NCBI GenBank assembly: GCA_025916135.1
Contig: CP104793.1
Span: 1,798,001-1,862,000 of the forward strand
DNA length: 64,000 nt
Direction: 5' to 3'
From: Rhodobacteraceae bacterium D3-12
GTDB taxonomy: Bacteria; Pseudomonadota; Alphaproteobacteria; Rhodobacterales; Rhodobacteraceae
Part shown: positions 36,984 through 46,964 of the stretch, one piece after another
Layout: every line of letters starts with the position of its first letter
Position numbering within the stretch: the stretch's first letter is position 1
Program-made: the position numbers and the translations under genes
The notes under the pieces: model-generated
Seen by the model: only the letters and a program-made list of their open reading frames with translations
What the model was told of the DNA's origin: nothing
The model's database searches: none

Positions 36984-38123
36984 ATGGCTGAGAAACGATC
37001 CATTTTCGAGGAAGTCGGCGAGGGCGCGAAAACGCCGGAACCATCGGGCGGCGGCATGATCGACCGGGGGCGCAAGGGCGCACGCGGGGCGATCCGGGTT
37101 TGGCTGTTCATGCTGTTCGCGCTGGTTGTGCTGATGATCGCCGTGGGCGGTTTGACCCGGCTGACCGACAGCGGGTTGAGCATCACCGAGTGGAAGCCAG
37201 TGACCGGCGCGTTGCCACCGATGAGCGAGGCCGATTGGCAGGCCGAATTTGCCAAGTATCAGAAAATCCCGGAATTTCAGATTGAAAACAAATGGATGGA
37301 GCTTGGGGATTTCAAGGCCATCTATTGGTGGGAATGGGGACATCGCCAGTTGGGCCGGGTTATCGGGCTTGTCTGGGCCATCGGGTTTTTCATCTTTTGG
37401 GTGGGCGGAAAGATCCCGCCGGGGTGGACCGGACGGTTGCTCTTGCTCGGCGGGCTTGGCGGCTTGCAGGGGGCTGTGGGCTGGTGGATGGTTGCCAGCG
37501 GGTTGACCGGAAGCATGACGGATGTGGCGAGCTATCGGTTGGCGACGCATCTTGGTTTGGCGTTTGTGATCCTTGGGTTCATCACTTGGTATGCCTTGAT
37601 GTTGGCGCGCGACGAGCGCGATTTGATGCAGGCGCGGCGGCTGCGTGAGGGCAAGCTCTTTTCTCTGGGCACGGGCTGGATGCATTTTGCGTTTCTGCAA
37701 ATCCTGTTGGGAGCCTTGGTCGCGGGGATCGACGCGGGGCGCTCTTATACCGATTGGCCGTTGATGGGCGGGCAGCTGGTTCCGCCGGGCGCGCTTGCGA
37801 TTGAGCCGATGTGGCGCAACTTCTTTGAGAATCCGGGGCTGGTGCAGTTTATTCACCGCTGTGTGGGCTATCTTTTGGCGGCGTTTACCATCATGGTTTG
37901 GCTGCGCGGACGGCGCAGTGCCAACCGCAAGACGCAAGTGGCGTTTAGCGCGGCAGCGATTGCTTTGGCGGCGCAAGTTGCCCTCGGGATCTACACCGTC
38001 ATCATGGGCGCACCTTGGCAGGTTGCGATCCTGCACCAATTGGGGGCCGTTGCGGTTTGGGTGTTGATCATCCGGGCGCGTTTCGCGGCACAATACCCGC
38101 ACGCAACGTCGATCAGAGGATAG
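36984..38123 (+). CDS. ctaA: Heme A synthase (CtaA/COX15)
   Basis: A 379-aa inner-membrane enzyme with eight predicted spans converting heme O to heme A for the aa3 oxidase. Marks: VLMIAVGGLTRLTDSGLSIT, EWKPVTGALPPM, IYWWEWGHRQLGRVIGLVW with a heme-ligand His, GAVGWWMVASGL, LATHLGLAFVIL and VQFIHRCVGYLLAAFTIMVW. The long type (Cox15-like, without the cysteine pair of Bacillus) is usual in alphaproteobacteria. A GTG at 36981 is an alternative start. Confidence 0.93.
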   Translation: MAEKRSIFEEVGEGAKTPEPSGGGMIDRGRKGARGAIRVWLFMLFALVVLMIAVGGLTRLTDSGLSITEWKPVTGALPPMSEADWQAEFAKYQKIPEFQIENKWMELGDFKAIYWWEWGHRQLGRVIGLVWAIGFFIFWVGGKIPPGWTGRLLLLGGLGGLQGAVGWWMVASGLTGSMTDVASYRLATHLGLAFVILGFITWYALMLARDERDLMQARRLREGKLFSLGTGWMHFAFLQILLGALVAGIDAGRSYTDWPLMGGQLVPPGALAIEPMWRNFFENPGLVQFIHRCVGYLLAAFTIMVWLRGRRSANRKTQVAFSAAAIALAAQVALGIYTVIMGAPWQVAILHQLGAVAVWVLIIRARFAAQYPHATSIRG

Positions 38124-38129
38124 CGAGCA

Positions 38130-39605
38130 ATGACAGCATATGACGAGTTGATGGCGTTTGAGCGTCGCACCGGGGCGCTTGGGCAAATCGCCGGGCGGCT
38201 GGGCTGGGATCAGGAAACGGTGATGCCGCGCGGCGCAGCGGAGCAGCGGGCCGAGGAGAGCGCGGCATTGCAGGCGGTGCTGCATGCACGGCGTTGCGAT
38301 CCCAAAATCGGTGAGTGGCTGGCGGCGATCGACGTGAGCACGCTGGATCAGGTCGGTCAGGCCAATGTCCGCCATATCACGCGGTCCTTTGAACGGGTGA
38401 ACCGGGTGCCGGAAGAGTTGGCCACGGCTTTGGCGCGGCTAACCAGCCGGGCGCAGGGGCAATGGGCCGAGGCCCGCGCAGAGGAAGACGTGGCGGCGTT
38501 TCTGCCGGTGCTTGACGAGATCGTAACGCTCAAGCGGGAAGAGGCGGCGGCGCTGGCGGTTGGTGGCGATCTTTATGACGCGCTGCATGATGATTACGAA
38601 CCCGAAGGCAAGGCGGCCGATCTTGTCGCGATGTTTGGCGCGCTGCGCCCACGTTTGGTTGCGCTGCGCGAGGCGGCTCTGGCGGCCAAGGGGCCAGAAC
38701 CGGTGACCGGCAGCTTTGACGAGCAGGCGCAAATGAAGCTGACCCGGAAATTGGCCAAGACCTTTGGCTATGACATGAGCCGCGGGCGGATCGACAAGGC
38801 GGTGCATCCGTTTTCGTCCGGCTCGTTCAATGATGTGCGCATTACCACGCGCACATCCGAGGATGATCCGTTCAACTGTTTCTATTCAACCATCCATGAG
38901 GTTGGTCACGGGTGCTACGAGCAAAATATCGCGCAGGAACATGGGTTTACGCCGCTGGGCCAAGGCGTTTCCATGGGGGTGCATGAAAGCCAGAGCCGGA
39001 TTTACGAGAATCAACTGGGCCGCAGCCGTGCCTTTGCCGGGTGGTTGTTCGGCGAGATGAAAGACAGTTTCGGCGACTTTGGCGTGGCGGATGAAGAGGC
39101 GTTTTATGGCGCGGTGAACCGGCTTCATAACGGGTTTATCCGAACCGAAGCGGATGAGGTGCAATACAACCTGCATGTGCTTTTGCGGTTCGATCTGGAA
39201 CGGGCGCTGATCGCCGGTGATCTTCTGGTTGGTGATCTCGAAAGCGCGTGGAACGACCGGTTTTTGGCGGATTTCGGCTTTGCTGTCGACAAGCCGTCGA
39301 ACGGATGTTTGCAGGATGTGCATTGGTCCGTAGGGCTGTTTGGCTACTTCCCGACCTATACGCTGGGCAACGTCTATGCCGGCTGTCTGCACAGCGCGTT
39401 GCGCGACGCGGTGCCGGGGTTGGATGACCAGCTGGCCAAGGGCGATCTGGAAGCTGCGACCACATGGTTGCGCGATAATGTGCAGCAATATGGCGGGCTT
39501 TACCGGCCGCGCGAGGTGATTGAAAAAGCCTGTGGCGCGGCGCCAAGCGAGGGGCCGTTGCTGGAATATGTCGAGGCGAAATTCGGTGAAATTTACGGTC
39601 TTTAA
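38130..39605 (+). CDS. Carboxypeptidase M32 (Taq-type metallocarboxypeptidase)
   Basis: A 491-aa cytosolic zinc enzyme removing C-terminal residues from peptides. Catalytic site IHEVGHGCYEQN (HEXXH), with the downstream glutamate in GVHESQSRIYENQLGRS, plus HPFSSGSFNDVRITTR, RFDLERALIAGDL and DVHWSVGLFGYFPTYTLGN. The gene starts 6 bases after ctaA, so it is probably transcribed with it, although the functions are unrelated. Confidence 0.92.
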   Translation: MTAYDELMAFERRTGALGQIAGRLGWDQETVMPRGAAEQRAEESAALQAVLHARRCDPKIGEWLAAIDVSTLDQVGQANVRHITRSFERVNRVPEELATALARLTSRAQGQWAEARAEEDVAAFLPVLDEIVTLKREEAAALAVGGDLYDALHDDYEPEGKAADLVAMFGALRPRLVALREAALAAKGPEPVTGSFDEQAQMKLTRKLAKTFGYDMSRGRIDKAVHPFSSGSFNDVRITTRTSEDDPFNCFYSTIHEVGHGCYEQNIAQEHGFTPLGQGVSMGVHESQSRIYENQLGRSRAFAGWLFGEMKDSFGDFGVADEEAFYGAVNRLHNGFIRTEADEVQYNLHVLLRFDLERALIAGDLLVGDLESAWNDRFLADFGFAVDKPSNGCLQDVHWSVGLFGYFPTYTLGNVYAGCLHSALRDAVPGLDDQLAKGDLEAATTWLRDNVQQYGGLYRPREVIEKACGAAPSEGPLLEYVEAKFGEIYGL

Positions 39606-39611
39606 CGCGGT

Positions 39612-40454
39612 TTAGTCGAGGCTGGCGAAGCATTCTTCGATCCAGTCGACGACGCGACAAATGGCGATGTCCTGGCTGTGTGTTTCGTGAAAAAACACCC
39701 AGCAATCCAGCGTGAGCGGGAAGGTTTCGGTGTCGATCGCGACGAGGTCGGCGTCGGCTTTTGCCATGGCGTCGGGCAAGGGCGCGGGCATGCGCAGGGA
39801 TTTGGCAAGGCCGTAGAGCGACCCGAAGGTGCTGGCGCGGTGGCGCGGGCGCGTTTTGAAATGGGCGTCTGCGCGGCGCATCAATTCGTGCGTGTCATAC
39901 ATATCGCTGAGGCCGAGCCAGCCTTTGTTGGCTGTGCCGCCGCGCGGCATGTAGAGGTTGAAGGTCATTTCACCGAGTTTGCGCGCAGTAAGACGGGTGC
40001 TCTCGGGCTTGGTAAAGCTGACCACGAGGTCGTTTTCACCCAAGGCACCGGGGGTGATCCGGTCGTTAAACGTAACGGCGAGCCCGGCGAGGACTTCGGG
40101 CGTTTTTTGCAATGATGGCAACAGCATAGCCGAGTTGATGAACGGCATGCAGCCGAGTTTGACGGGGATCTTTTCGTCGAGCCCTTCGGTGGCGGCGTTG
40201 AGTTCGGATTGAATGCGCCCGTCAAAGCCGAGGGCGACGTCGATCAGACGGCGTGCGAAATCTGTGGTCTGCCAGCCATCGCGCGTGCGGTTGAGGAGCG
40301 GGCCGCCGAGGGTTGCAGAGAGGCGGTCGAGCCGCCGCGAGACGGTGGCCGTATTGGTGCCAAGATAACGCGCCGCGCCGGCCATGGTGCCGGTGCGGTG
40401 AAGCGCGACCAGAAAGCGCAAATCATCCCAGTTTTTAAAAGTTCGGATGTTCAT
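39612..40454 (-). CDS. LysR-family transcriptional regulator
   Basis: A 280-aa protein. An N-terminal winged helix-turn-helix (NWDDLRFLVALHRTGTMAGA, YLGTNTATVSRRLDRLSAT, LGGPLLNRTRDGWQTT) precedes an effector-binding domain. It converges tail-to-tail with the M32 gene, so its target is not revealed by a divergent partner. ATG 40454 (MNIRTFKNWDDLRF) is the likely start; an upstream codon in the same frame is possible. Confidence 0.83.
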   Translation of the reverse strand: MNIRTFKNWDDLRFLVALHRTGTMAGAARYLGTNTATVSRRLDRLSATLGGPLLNRTRDGWQTTDFARRLIDVALGFDGRIQSELNAATEGLDEKIPVKLGCMPFINSAMLLPSLQKTPEVLAGLAVTFNDRITPGALGENDLVVSFTKPESTRLTARKLGEMTFNLYMPRGGTANKGWLGLSDMYDTHELMRRADAHFKTRPRHRASTFGSLYGLAKSLRMPAPLPDAMAKADADLVAIDTETFPLTLDCWVFFHETHSQDIAICRVVDWIEECFASLD

Positions 40455-40821
40455 TTCCGTGCCCGCCAAAGCCGGGTCTGTCTTGGATTACGCCAAAACC
40501 AAACGCCGAAAGCGCAAGGCGGATGTGCCTGTTCCAAGTAACGACCCGTTTGCTGAATTTCCCAGTTCAAACTATTTCAGGATGAAAGAGTATTTGCAAG
40601 ATACAGCTTAAGCGGGAATTGTCACAAGAGGGTGTTGTCCCGAACACCGCATCGTTTGTGGCCATACAGATCGGTGACCGACCGGCATTGGACGAGCGTT
40701 AACGCGCAAGATCGAGGGTGTTCTTACCACACACTGGTTTGCATTGCCTTGCCCCAGAAGGCTAACGCAGCAGCATTGCCAAAGTGTTAAACCACCGTGT
40801 CGTGAGACCTCGGACGCTTGC
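40455..40821. other. Gap between the LysR gene and the 70-aa membrane protein gene
   Basis: 367 bases with no supported gene. It holds the LysR promoter (reverse strand) and small palindromes such as gcgttaacgc near 40700. A weak GAGTATTT-like piece (gagtatttgcaagatac) lies near 40590. Confidence 0.45.
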
Positions 40822-41034
40822 TCAGCGTTTTTCCAGCGCGGCGGCGATGCGTTCCATGGCGGCGCTGCTGCGTTCCTGAAGAGCGATCAAGCGCGTCTGA
40901 TTCTCAATCACCTTTTCGTTCGAGCGCACGATCCGCTCGCTTGCCTGCGGGGCGTTGCGGCTGCGAAAGATCATATAGGCAAACAACGCGATAAGGACGA
41001 TAAAAAGCGTTGTGAGAATCGCGTCGTAGCTCAC
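40822..41034 (-). CDS. Small membrane protein with coiled-coil tail
   Basis: A 70-aa protein. One membrane span near residues 6-24 ([18 protein letters not shown]) followed by a charged helix ([20 protein letters not shown]) that looks like a coiled coil. It starts with GTG overlapping the gyrA stop (GTGA), which indicates translational coupling. Function unknown. Confidence 0.7.
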   Translation of the reverse strand: MSYDAILTTLFIVLIALFAYMIFRSRNAPQASERIVRSNEKVIENQTRLIALQERSSAAMERIAAALEKR

Positions 41035-43802
41035 TCTTCTGCCGCGCCCTCTGTGCCGCCGTCTGCGCCATCAATGGTGTCGTCTTCCTCGCCCTGATCG
41101 GCGATCCATGCGACCGAGACAACCTCTTCGCCCTTGCCGGTGTTGAACACCTTGACGCCACCGGCGCTGCGCGAACGGAAGGAGATGCCCTCAACCGGCA
41201 CGCGGATCGACTGGCCCTTGGAGGTGGCGAGCATGATCTGATCGTCGAGATCAACCGGGAAGGAGGCAACGATTTCACCGCCGCGCATCGCCTTGTCCAT
41301 CGCCTGAACCCCCATGCCGCCACGGCCACGCACCGGGTAGTCATGCGACGAGCTTAGCTTGCCCGCGCCGCCGGATGTGATTGTAAGCAATAGGTTTTCT
41401 GCGGCCGACATTTCGGCGTAGCGCTCTTGGGAAAGTTCGCCTGCGGGGGCTTCTTCGTCCTCGACCTCGGCATCATCGGCAAGGCCGGCCATGGCGCGAC
41501 GCATCTTGAGATAGGCGGCGCGTTCGTCGGCTTCGGCCTTGAAGTGGCGGATGACGGACATCGAGACGACCTCGTCATCGCCTTGCAATCTGATGCCGCG
41601 CACGCCGACCGAATTGCGACTGTTAAAGACGCGCACTTCGGTGGTCGGGAAACGAATGGCGCGGCCCGAATTGGTGACCAGCATCACATCGTCATCTTCG
41701 GAACAGATGCGGGCGTTGATCAGACGGGTGCCGGCGTTGTCATCCTCAAATTTCATCGCGATCTTGCCGTTGCGCATGACCTTGGTGAAATCCGACAGGC
41801 GGTTGCGGCGCACCGATCCTGCGGAGGTGGCAAAGACGATTTGCAGATCGTCCCACTCCTCCTCATCCCGGTCAACGGGCATGATTGCGGCGATGCTAAC
41901 CCCTTGGGGGATCGGCAGAATATTGACGATTGCCTTGCCTTTGGACGTGCGGCCACCAAGCGGCAGGCGCCAAGTCTTGAGCTTGTAAACCATGCCATCG
42001 GTGGTGAAGAACAAAAGCTGCGTATGGGTGTTGGCCACAAAGAGCGTGGTGACCACGTCTTCTTCCTTGGTGGCCATGCCAGCGAGGCCCTTGCCGCCGC
42101 GTTTCTGGGCGCGGAAATCGGCCAGAGCGGTGCGTTTGATATAGCCGCCGGAGGTGACGGTGACGACCATATCCTCGCGTTCGATCAGGTCTTCGTCGTC
42201 CATGTCCCCGGACCAGTCGACGATCTCGGTGCGGCGGGGCACGGCGAAGAGGTCTTTGACCTCCTGAAGCTCGTTCGAAATGATCGACATGATCCGTTCG
42301 CGTGAACCAAGAATTTCGAGGTATTCCTTGATCTTACCTGCAAGTTCTTCAAGTTCGTCGGTAACCTCTTTGACACCGATCTGGGTCAGGCGTTGCAGGC
42401 GCAATTCAAGGATCGCGCGGGCCTGTGTTTCGCTGAGGTTATAGGTGCCGTCGTCGTTCATCTTGTGGGTCGGATCGTCGATCAGGCGGATGTAGGGCGC
42501 GATGTCAGCGGCAGGCCAGCGTCGCTCCATCAGTTTGACGCGCGCCTCGGCGGCATCGGCAGAGGCGCGGATCGTCGCGACCACCTCATCCACATTCGAC
42601 ACCGCGACGGCGAGACCGCAGAGAATATGTGAACGCTCGCGGGCCTTGCGCAGTTCAAACGCGGTACGGCGGGCGACCACGTCTTCGCGGAAATCAATGA
42701 ACGATGTCAGGAACCTACGGAGCGTAAGTTGTTCCGGCCGACCACCGTTCAGCGCCAGCATGTTACAGCCGAAATAGGTCTGCATCGGGGTGAAGCGGAA
42801 CAGCTGGTTCAACACCACTTCGGCGGTGGCGTCGCGTTTGAGTTCGACAACGACGCGGACACCGTTGCGGTCGGATTCGTCCTGAACGTGGCTGACGCCT
42901 TCGATTTTCTTGTCACGCACCATTTCGGCGATCTTTTCGATCATCGAGGCCTTGTTCACCTGATAGGGGATCTCATCCAGGATAATGGCATAGCGATCCT
43001 TACGAATTTCTTCGACCCGCGTGCGGGCGCGGATGATGACGCTGCCGCGACCTTCGAGATAGGCTTTATGCGCGCCGCTGCGGCCCAGCATGATGCCGCC
43101 GGTGGGAAAATCGGGGCCGGGCACATACTCAATCAGCTGTTCCGAGGTCAGGTCCGGCTCTTCAATGAGGGCAAGGCAGGCGTCGATCACTTCGCCCAGA
43201 TTGTGCGGCGGAATGTTGGTTGCCATGCCGACCGCGATGCCGCCCGCGCCGTTGACCAGCATGTTGGGGAAACGTGCCGGAAGGACGGTAGGTTCGCGGT
43301 CTTTGCCGTCGTAGTTGTCTTGGAAATCAACGGTTTCTTTGTCGATGTCGGCAAGGATAAAGGCGGCGGGTTTATCCATGCGCACTTCGGTATAGCGCAT
43401 GGCGGCGGCGTTATCGCCATCCATCGAGCCGAAATTGCCCTGACCATCGAGCAGCGGCAGGGACATCGAGAAATCCTGCGCCATACGGACCAGCGCGTCG
43501 TAGATCGCGCTGTCGCCGTGGGGGTGGTATTTCCCCATGACATCGCCCACCGGACGGGCCGATTTACGGTAGGGTTTGTCGTGGCTGTTGTTGGTCTCAT
43601 GCATGGCATAGAGAATGCGGCGGTGGACGGGTTTGAGGCCGTCACGCAGGTCGGGAATGGCACGCGAAACGATGACCGACATGGCGTAGTCAAGATAGCT
43701 CGACTTCATCTCGTCCGTGATCGAGATGACAGGGCCATCATGCACCGCGCGTTCGGGTGTGTTTTCGTCTTTGTTTTCAGGGGTTTCTGGCGTGTCGCTC
43801 AA
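41031..43802 (-). CDS. gyrA: DNA gyrase subunit A
   Basis: A 923-aa cutting and rejoining subunit of DNA gyrase. An acidic extension of about 20 residues comes first. The active-site tyrosine is Tyr137 (AAMRYTEVR). The quinolone-determining region [19 protein letters not shown] has Ser98 and Asp102 at the positions of E. coli Ser83 and Asp87, so a quinolone-sensitive pattern. The gyrase-specific box [11 protein letters not shown] distinguishes it from ParC. Six C-terminal beta-pinwheel repeats follow, interrupted near residues 760-790 by an acidic insertion ([13 protein letters not shown]). Confidence 0.97.
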   Translation of the reverse strand: MSDTPETPENKDENTPERAVHDGPVISITDEMKSSYLDYAMSVIVSRAIPDLRDGLKPVHRRILYAMHETNNSHDKPYRKSARPVGDVMGKYHPHGDSAIYDALVRMAQDFSMSLPLLDGQGNFGSMDGDNAAAMRYTEVRMDKPAAFILADIDKETVDFQDNYDGKDREPTVLPARFPNMLVNGAGGIAVGMATNIPPHNLGEVIDACLALIEEPDLTSEQLIEYVPGPDFPTGGIMLGRSGAHKAYLEGRGSVIIRARTRVEEIRKDRYAIILDEIPYQVNKASMIEKIAEMVRDKKIEGVSHVQDESDRNGVRVVVELKRDATAEVVLNQLFRFTPMQTYFGCNMLALNGGRPEQLTLRRFLTSFIDFREDVVARRTAFELRKARERSHILCGLAVAVSNVDEVVATIRASADAAEARVKLMERRWPAADIAPYIRLIDDPTHKMNDDGTYNLSETQARAILELRLQRLTQIGVKEVTDELEELAGKIKEYLEILGSRERIMSIISNELQEVKDLFAVPRRTEIVDWSGDMDDEDLIEREDMVVTVTSGGYIKRTALADFRAQKRGGKGLAGMATKEEDVVTTLFVANTHTQLLFFTTDGMVYKLKTWRLPLGGRTSKGKAIVNILPIPQGVSIAAIMPVDRDEEEWDDLQIVFATSAGSVRRNRLSDFTKVMRNGKIAMKFEDDNAGTRLINARICSEDDDVMLVTNSGRAIRFPTTEVRVFNSRNSVGVRGIRLQGDDEVVSMSVIRHFKAEADERAAYLKMRRAMAGLADDAEVEDEEAPAGELSQERYAEMSAAENLLLTITSGGAGKLSSSHDYPVRGRGGMGVQAMDKAMRGGEIVASFPVDLDDQIMLATSKGQSIRVPVEGISFRSRSAGGVKVFNTGKGEEVVSVAWIADQGEEDDTIDGADGGTEGAAEE

Positions 43803-44001
43803 GAGTATGGCCTGTCCGCTTGGGGGGCTCGAAAAGGCCCCATATTTTGTTGCACGAACTATAACAGAGCCAGCATATGGGGTGCAATCAGAGTCTGCTT
43901 TTTGGGCAACTCAGCAACAGGAGAATTTCAACACGTTGATTTTATTTGATTATTAATCGGGGTTGGGCATCATTATCATACGAGCAGAAAGGATAACGCA
44001 G

Positions 44002-44271
44002 ATGGAGATGTCGGAAACCGAGTTAATGCTGAAGGGATACGGGCTGACCACGGCAGAGTTTTATTATCATATGCCCGATTACACCCATGTGCTGAACAGC
44101 TTTGTCTGGCAGCATTATGATTTGGCGCCGGACCACCCGAAACTGTTTGATTTTATTGAGTTTTGGCAGCGCGAGATCGAGGGGCCGCTGCATTCGGTGC
44201 GCTTTACCCACCGCAAGATGATCGGGCCGGGGGAATGGCGCAACGTGGTGGGTGAGTTTACGCTTCACTAA
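44002..44271 (+). CDS. Usg family protein
   Basis: An 89-aa protein: LMLKGYGLTTAEFYYHMPDY, LNSFVWQHYDLAPDHPKLFD, FIEFWQREIEGPLHSVRFTH. It fits the small Usg family of alphaproteobacteria, named after the gene upstream of trpF; molecular function unknown. It starts after aaaggataac; ATG 44008 is a possible alternative. Confidence 0.82.
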   Translation: MEMSETELMLKGYGLTTAEFYYHMPDYTHVLNSFVWQHYDLAPDHPKLFDFIEFWQREIEGPLHSVRFTHRKMIGPGEWRNVVGEFTLH

Positions 44272-44385
44272 GCGGGCGAACGGTTAGGTTAACGCCGCAG
44301 TGCGTGGCGGTTCACCGGGGGGTGACCTTCGGCTGACATCCGGCTGTTATGCGTATGACATCAGAAAACGGCATATGTTCATGAA

Positions 44386-44400
44386 GCATTAGGTTAATGC
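44386..44400. repeat. Hairpin with 3-nt loop (first of the series)
   Basis: gcatta-ggt-taatgc. Perfect 6-bp arms and a 3-nt loop, 52 bases before the next hairpin of the series in 44453-44569. Confidence 0.55.
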
Positions 44401-44452
44401 AGCGGTCGGTGGTGAAGCTCGGCGGCGAAGGTCGGTGGTGAATTTCGGTGGC

Positions 44453-44569
44453 GAATTTTGTCGCAAAATTCGGTTAAAATTCCTTGGAGGAATTTTGGGC
44501 GCGGGACGCCAGCGGAGGGACGTAAAAATCCTCGGAGGATTTTTGGCGGTTTCTTTGAAAGAAACCGCC
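44453..44569. repeat. Array of four perfect 3-nt-loop hairpins
   Basis: Positions and arms: 44453-44471 gaattttg-tcg-caaaattc; 44476-44496 aaaattcct-tgg-aggaatttt; 44524-44544 aaaaatcct-cgg-aggattttt; 44545-44569 ggcggtttctt-tga-aagaaaccgcc. All stems are perfect, 8 to 11 bp, with 3-nt loops, and the last two abut. The first two also share AAAATTC cores, so alternative pairing is possible. They lie between the usg gene and the 3' end of the SYLF gene. A compound bidirectional terminator or a REP-type element are both possible. Confidence 0.7.
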
Positions 44570-44577
44570 CGTAGGCA

Positions 44578-45135
44578 TCAAGGGATGATGCGGCTGTATT
44601 TCACGCCCTCAAGGGTCGCGCCCAGCAACAGGCCTGCTTGACCAAAGATCACGGCGATGACCGGCGCGGTTGAGGTTGTGGTTTCAGCGCGGATATTGCC
44701 CGCCGTATCCTTGACAACATATTCAAGGTCAGCGCCCGCGGCCCAACCTTGGGAGCGGCGGAATTTCATCAGCGCGTCATTGGTCATGAAGAACAGCACA
44801 TGCGCGTATTGCTGTGCACCGATCTGCAAGCCAAAGCTGCCTTTGGCCGCCGAATAGTAATCAACCGTAACGTCATTCACCCGCAGCGCGCCGCGCCCGT
44901 AGCCGCCGCCGAAGCCAAAACCCGCTTCGGTGATCAGCGGCATGACCAGCATGCCGTGCGCCTTTTGCGCCAGTTCCTGAGTCGCGGGGTATTTGCTGTA
45001 GAGATATTCGAGCGTTTTGTTGACACGGGCGTCAACCTTGGCCGCGCCATTGGAGCCGACGCCATTGCCACATGCCGCCAAAGTGCCGGTGGCGAGGGTG
45101 GAGAGCGCAAAATTGCGCCGTGTGATCGTTTTCAT
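44578..45135 (-). CDS. SYLF-domain (Ysc84) lipid-binding protein, lipoprotein or Tat substrate
   Basis: A 185-aa protein. N-terminus MKTITRRNFALSTLATGTLA with TRRNFAL (Tat-like twin Arg) and a lipobox LAAC, so probably exported and possibly lipid-anchored. The SYLF domain follows: KAHGMLVMPLITEAGFGFGG, GRGALRVNDVTVDYYSAAKG, SFGLQIGAQQYAHVLFFMTN, ATLEGVKYSRI. SYLF proteins bind acidic lipids; bacterial members have no settled role. Confidence 0.85.
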   Translation of the reverse strand: MKTITRRNFALSTLATGTLAACGNGVGSNGAAKVDARVNKTLEYLYSKYPATQELAQKAHGMLVMPLITEAGFGFGGGYGRGALRVNDVTVDYYSAAKGSFGLQIGAQQYAHVLFFMTNDALMKFRRSQGWAAGADLEYVVKDTAGNIRAETTTSTAPVIAVIFGQAGLLLGATLEGVKYSRIIP

Positions 45136-45319
45136 GTGAGTGTTCCGCCTGTAGTTTTTGGTGTGCTCTGATGTGCCGGTTCTCCGGTCATTGGGCGCAG
45201 TATAGGCGGGGTTTTGCCGCCTGTCACTAGCCCAGCGTGGATTGGGCGAAAAGGTGCGAAAGGCGGTGAACTATGGCGCTGGCGCGTCGGCTCAAAATGC
45301 CTGCGATCGAGCGGCGGGA

Positions 45320-46315
45320 TCAGCTTAGCGCATGGGCTACATCGGGCGCGAAATAGGTCAGCACACCATCGCAGCCTGCGCGTTTGAAGCACATCAGGCT
45401 TTCCATCATCGCGCGTTCGCCGTCGATCCAGCCGTTTTGTGCGGCGGCCATGATCATCGCGTATTCGCCCGACACCTGATAGGCAAAGGTCGGCGCGCCA
45501 AAGGAGTCTTTGACCCGGCGCGCGATGTCGAGATAGGGCATGCCCGGCTTGACCATCACCATATCCGCGCCTTCGCGCAGGTCACGTTCGACACAGCGCA
45601 GCGCCTCATCCGTGTTGGCGGGGTTCATCTGATAAGTGGTTTTGTCGCCTTTGAGCGCACCAGAGGCGCCAACCGCATCGCGGAACGGGCCATAAAAAGC
45701 CGAGGCATATTTCGCGGCATAGCTGAGGATCAGCGTGTTGGTATGGCCCTTGTCCTCGAGCGCGTCGCGGATCGCGCCGATGCGGCCATCCATCATATCC
45801 GACGGGCCGATGATATCGACCCCGGCACCGGCCTGTGCCAGCGCCTGTTTTACCAAGCATTCAACGGTTTCATCGTTGACGATCATCCCGTCGCGCACGA
45901 TGCCGTCGTGGCCGTCGGAATTATAGGGGTCAAGCGCCACATCGGACATGATCGCGATAGAGGGCGCGGCGCGTTTGATGGCGTGGGTCGCCCGGTTGGA
46001 GAGGTTCATGGGGTTCCATGCTTCTTCGCAGCCCGGCGTTTTGAGCGAGGGATCAGTATAGGGAAAGAGGCAGATCGCCGGAATGCCAAGGGCTTCGGCT
46101 TCGACCGCGGCCTGCGCCACAAGATCGACCGAGCGGCGTTTGACGCCGGGCATTGAGGCCACGTCCTGTTCCACGCCTTCGCCTTCGCAGACAAACACCG
46201 GCCAGATCAGATCACCGACCGAGAGCGTTGTTTCCGCCACCATGGCGCGCAAATTGGCGTTTTTGCGGGTGCGCCGCAGGCGGGTGAGCGGAAAGGGGGC
46301 TTGGACGGGACGCAT
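45320..46315 (-). CDS. hemB: Delta-aminolevulinic acid dehydratase (porphobilinogen synthase)
   Basis: A 331-aa octameric enzyme joining two 5-aminolevulinate molecules. Marks: FPLTRLRRTRKNANLRAMV, DLIWPVFVCEGE, PAICLFPYTDPSLKTP, DIIGPSDMMDGRIGAIRD, LSYAAKYASAFYGPFRDAVG with one active-site Lys, and MVKPGMPYLD with the Schiff-base Lys. The region that binds catalytic zinc in some families is DVALDPYNSDGHDGI, without the cysteine triad, which is the magnesium/potassium-dependent type seen in this group. Transcribed alone, divergent from the SufBCD-associated membrane gene. Confidence 0.95.
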   Translation of the reverse strand: MRPVQAPFPLTRLRRTRKNANLRAMVAETTLSVGDLIWPVFVCEGEGVEQDVASMPGVKRRSVDLVAQAAVEAEALGIPAICLFPYTDPSLKTPGCEEAWNPMNLSNRATHAIKRAAPSIAIMSDVALDPYNSDGHDGIVRDGMIVNDETVECLVKQALAQAGAGVDIIGPSDMMDGRIGAIRDALEDKGHTNTLILSYAAKYASAFYGPFRDAVGASGALKGDKTTYQMNPANTDEALRCVERDLREGADMVMVKPGMPYLDIARRVKDSFGAPTFAYQVSGEYAMIMAAAQNGWIDGERAMMESLMCFKRAGCDGVLTYFAPDVAHALS

Positions 46316-46435
46316 GGCGACGCTCCTTCTTGAATTGTTCTAAAGGGGATGGCATGAGGCGGGCGCATCTTCAAGGGTAGGAATTGCCGCAAAGCGGCGC
46401 TAGAAGGTGTTTCGCGGGAAAAAAGGCGGTAGGCT

Positions 46436-46960
46436 TTGGACTGGTATTCATCCGTTTTCGAACTCATCGACATGCGCAGCTTCTCGAACCTGTGGTTCTG
46501 GATCGCGCTGGCTGTGGTGTGGTCGACCGCCTCGCATTGGGTGCTGGGCGTGCCGTGGGATGTGGTGATCCGAGCGCGCCGCAATGGCGGGCAATATGAG
46601 GCCGATCTTGAGGACCTGATCCGCATCTATACCAACCGGCTGCTTTATATCGCGCGGATCTCGGGCTTGTGGCTGTTGGCCTTTGCCTGTTTCTTCCTGA
46701 CGCTTCTGGGCTTGCTTGGCTTTGTCTATGATTTCGAGTTCGGGCAGGCGGTGTTTTTGCTGTTGTTCCCGATGACTTTGGTTGGCGCGCTGAGCCTGAA
46801 TACGGCGCGGTTGATACAAGACCATGACGAGCATGGCGACGCGCTTTACCGGCGTCTGTCAAGGCACCGTATCATCACGCAAGCCATTGGTATGGTGGCG
46901 ATTTTCGTGACCGCCCTATGGGGGATGTTCCAGAACCTGTCGCTTGGCCCCTGGGGGTGA
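46436..46960 (+). CDS. Inner-membrane protein annotated in relatives as SufBCD-associated component
   Basis: A 174-aa protein with a TTG start at 46436 (MDWYSSVFELIDMRSFSNLW) and a purine-rich aaaaggcggtag before it. Four hydrophobic segments: near 14-36 (NLWFWIALAVVWSTASHWVL), 75-98, 102-122, and 150-168. The charged middle (RARRNGGQYEADLEDLIRIY) is cytoplasmic-looking. Related Rhodobacterales genes carry a database name linking them to SufBCD, but I know of no experiment. It ends 4 bases before mfd. Confidence 0.65.
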   Translation: MDWYSSVFELIDMRSFSNLWFWIALAVVWSTASHWVLGVPWDVVIRARRNGGQYEADLEDLIRIYTNRLLYIARISGLWLLAFACFFLTLLGLLGFVYDFEFGQAVFLLLFPMTLVGALSLNTARLIQDHDEHGDALYRRLSRHRIITQAIGMVAIFVTALWGMFQNLSLGPWG

Positions 46961-46964
46961 ATTG

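Noticed and set aside
41031-43802. Quinolone-resistance substitutions in GyrA
   Set aside because: Ser98 and Asp102 are the usual sensitive residues at the key positions.
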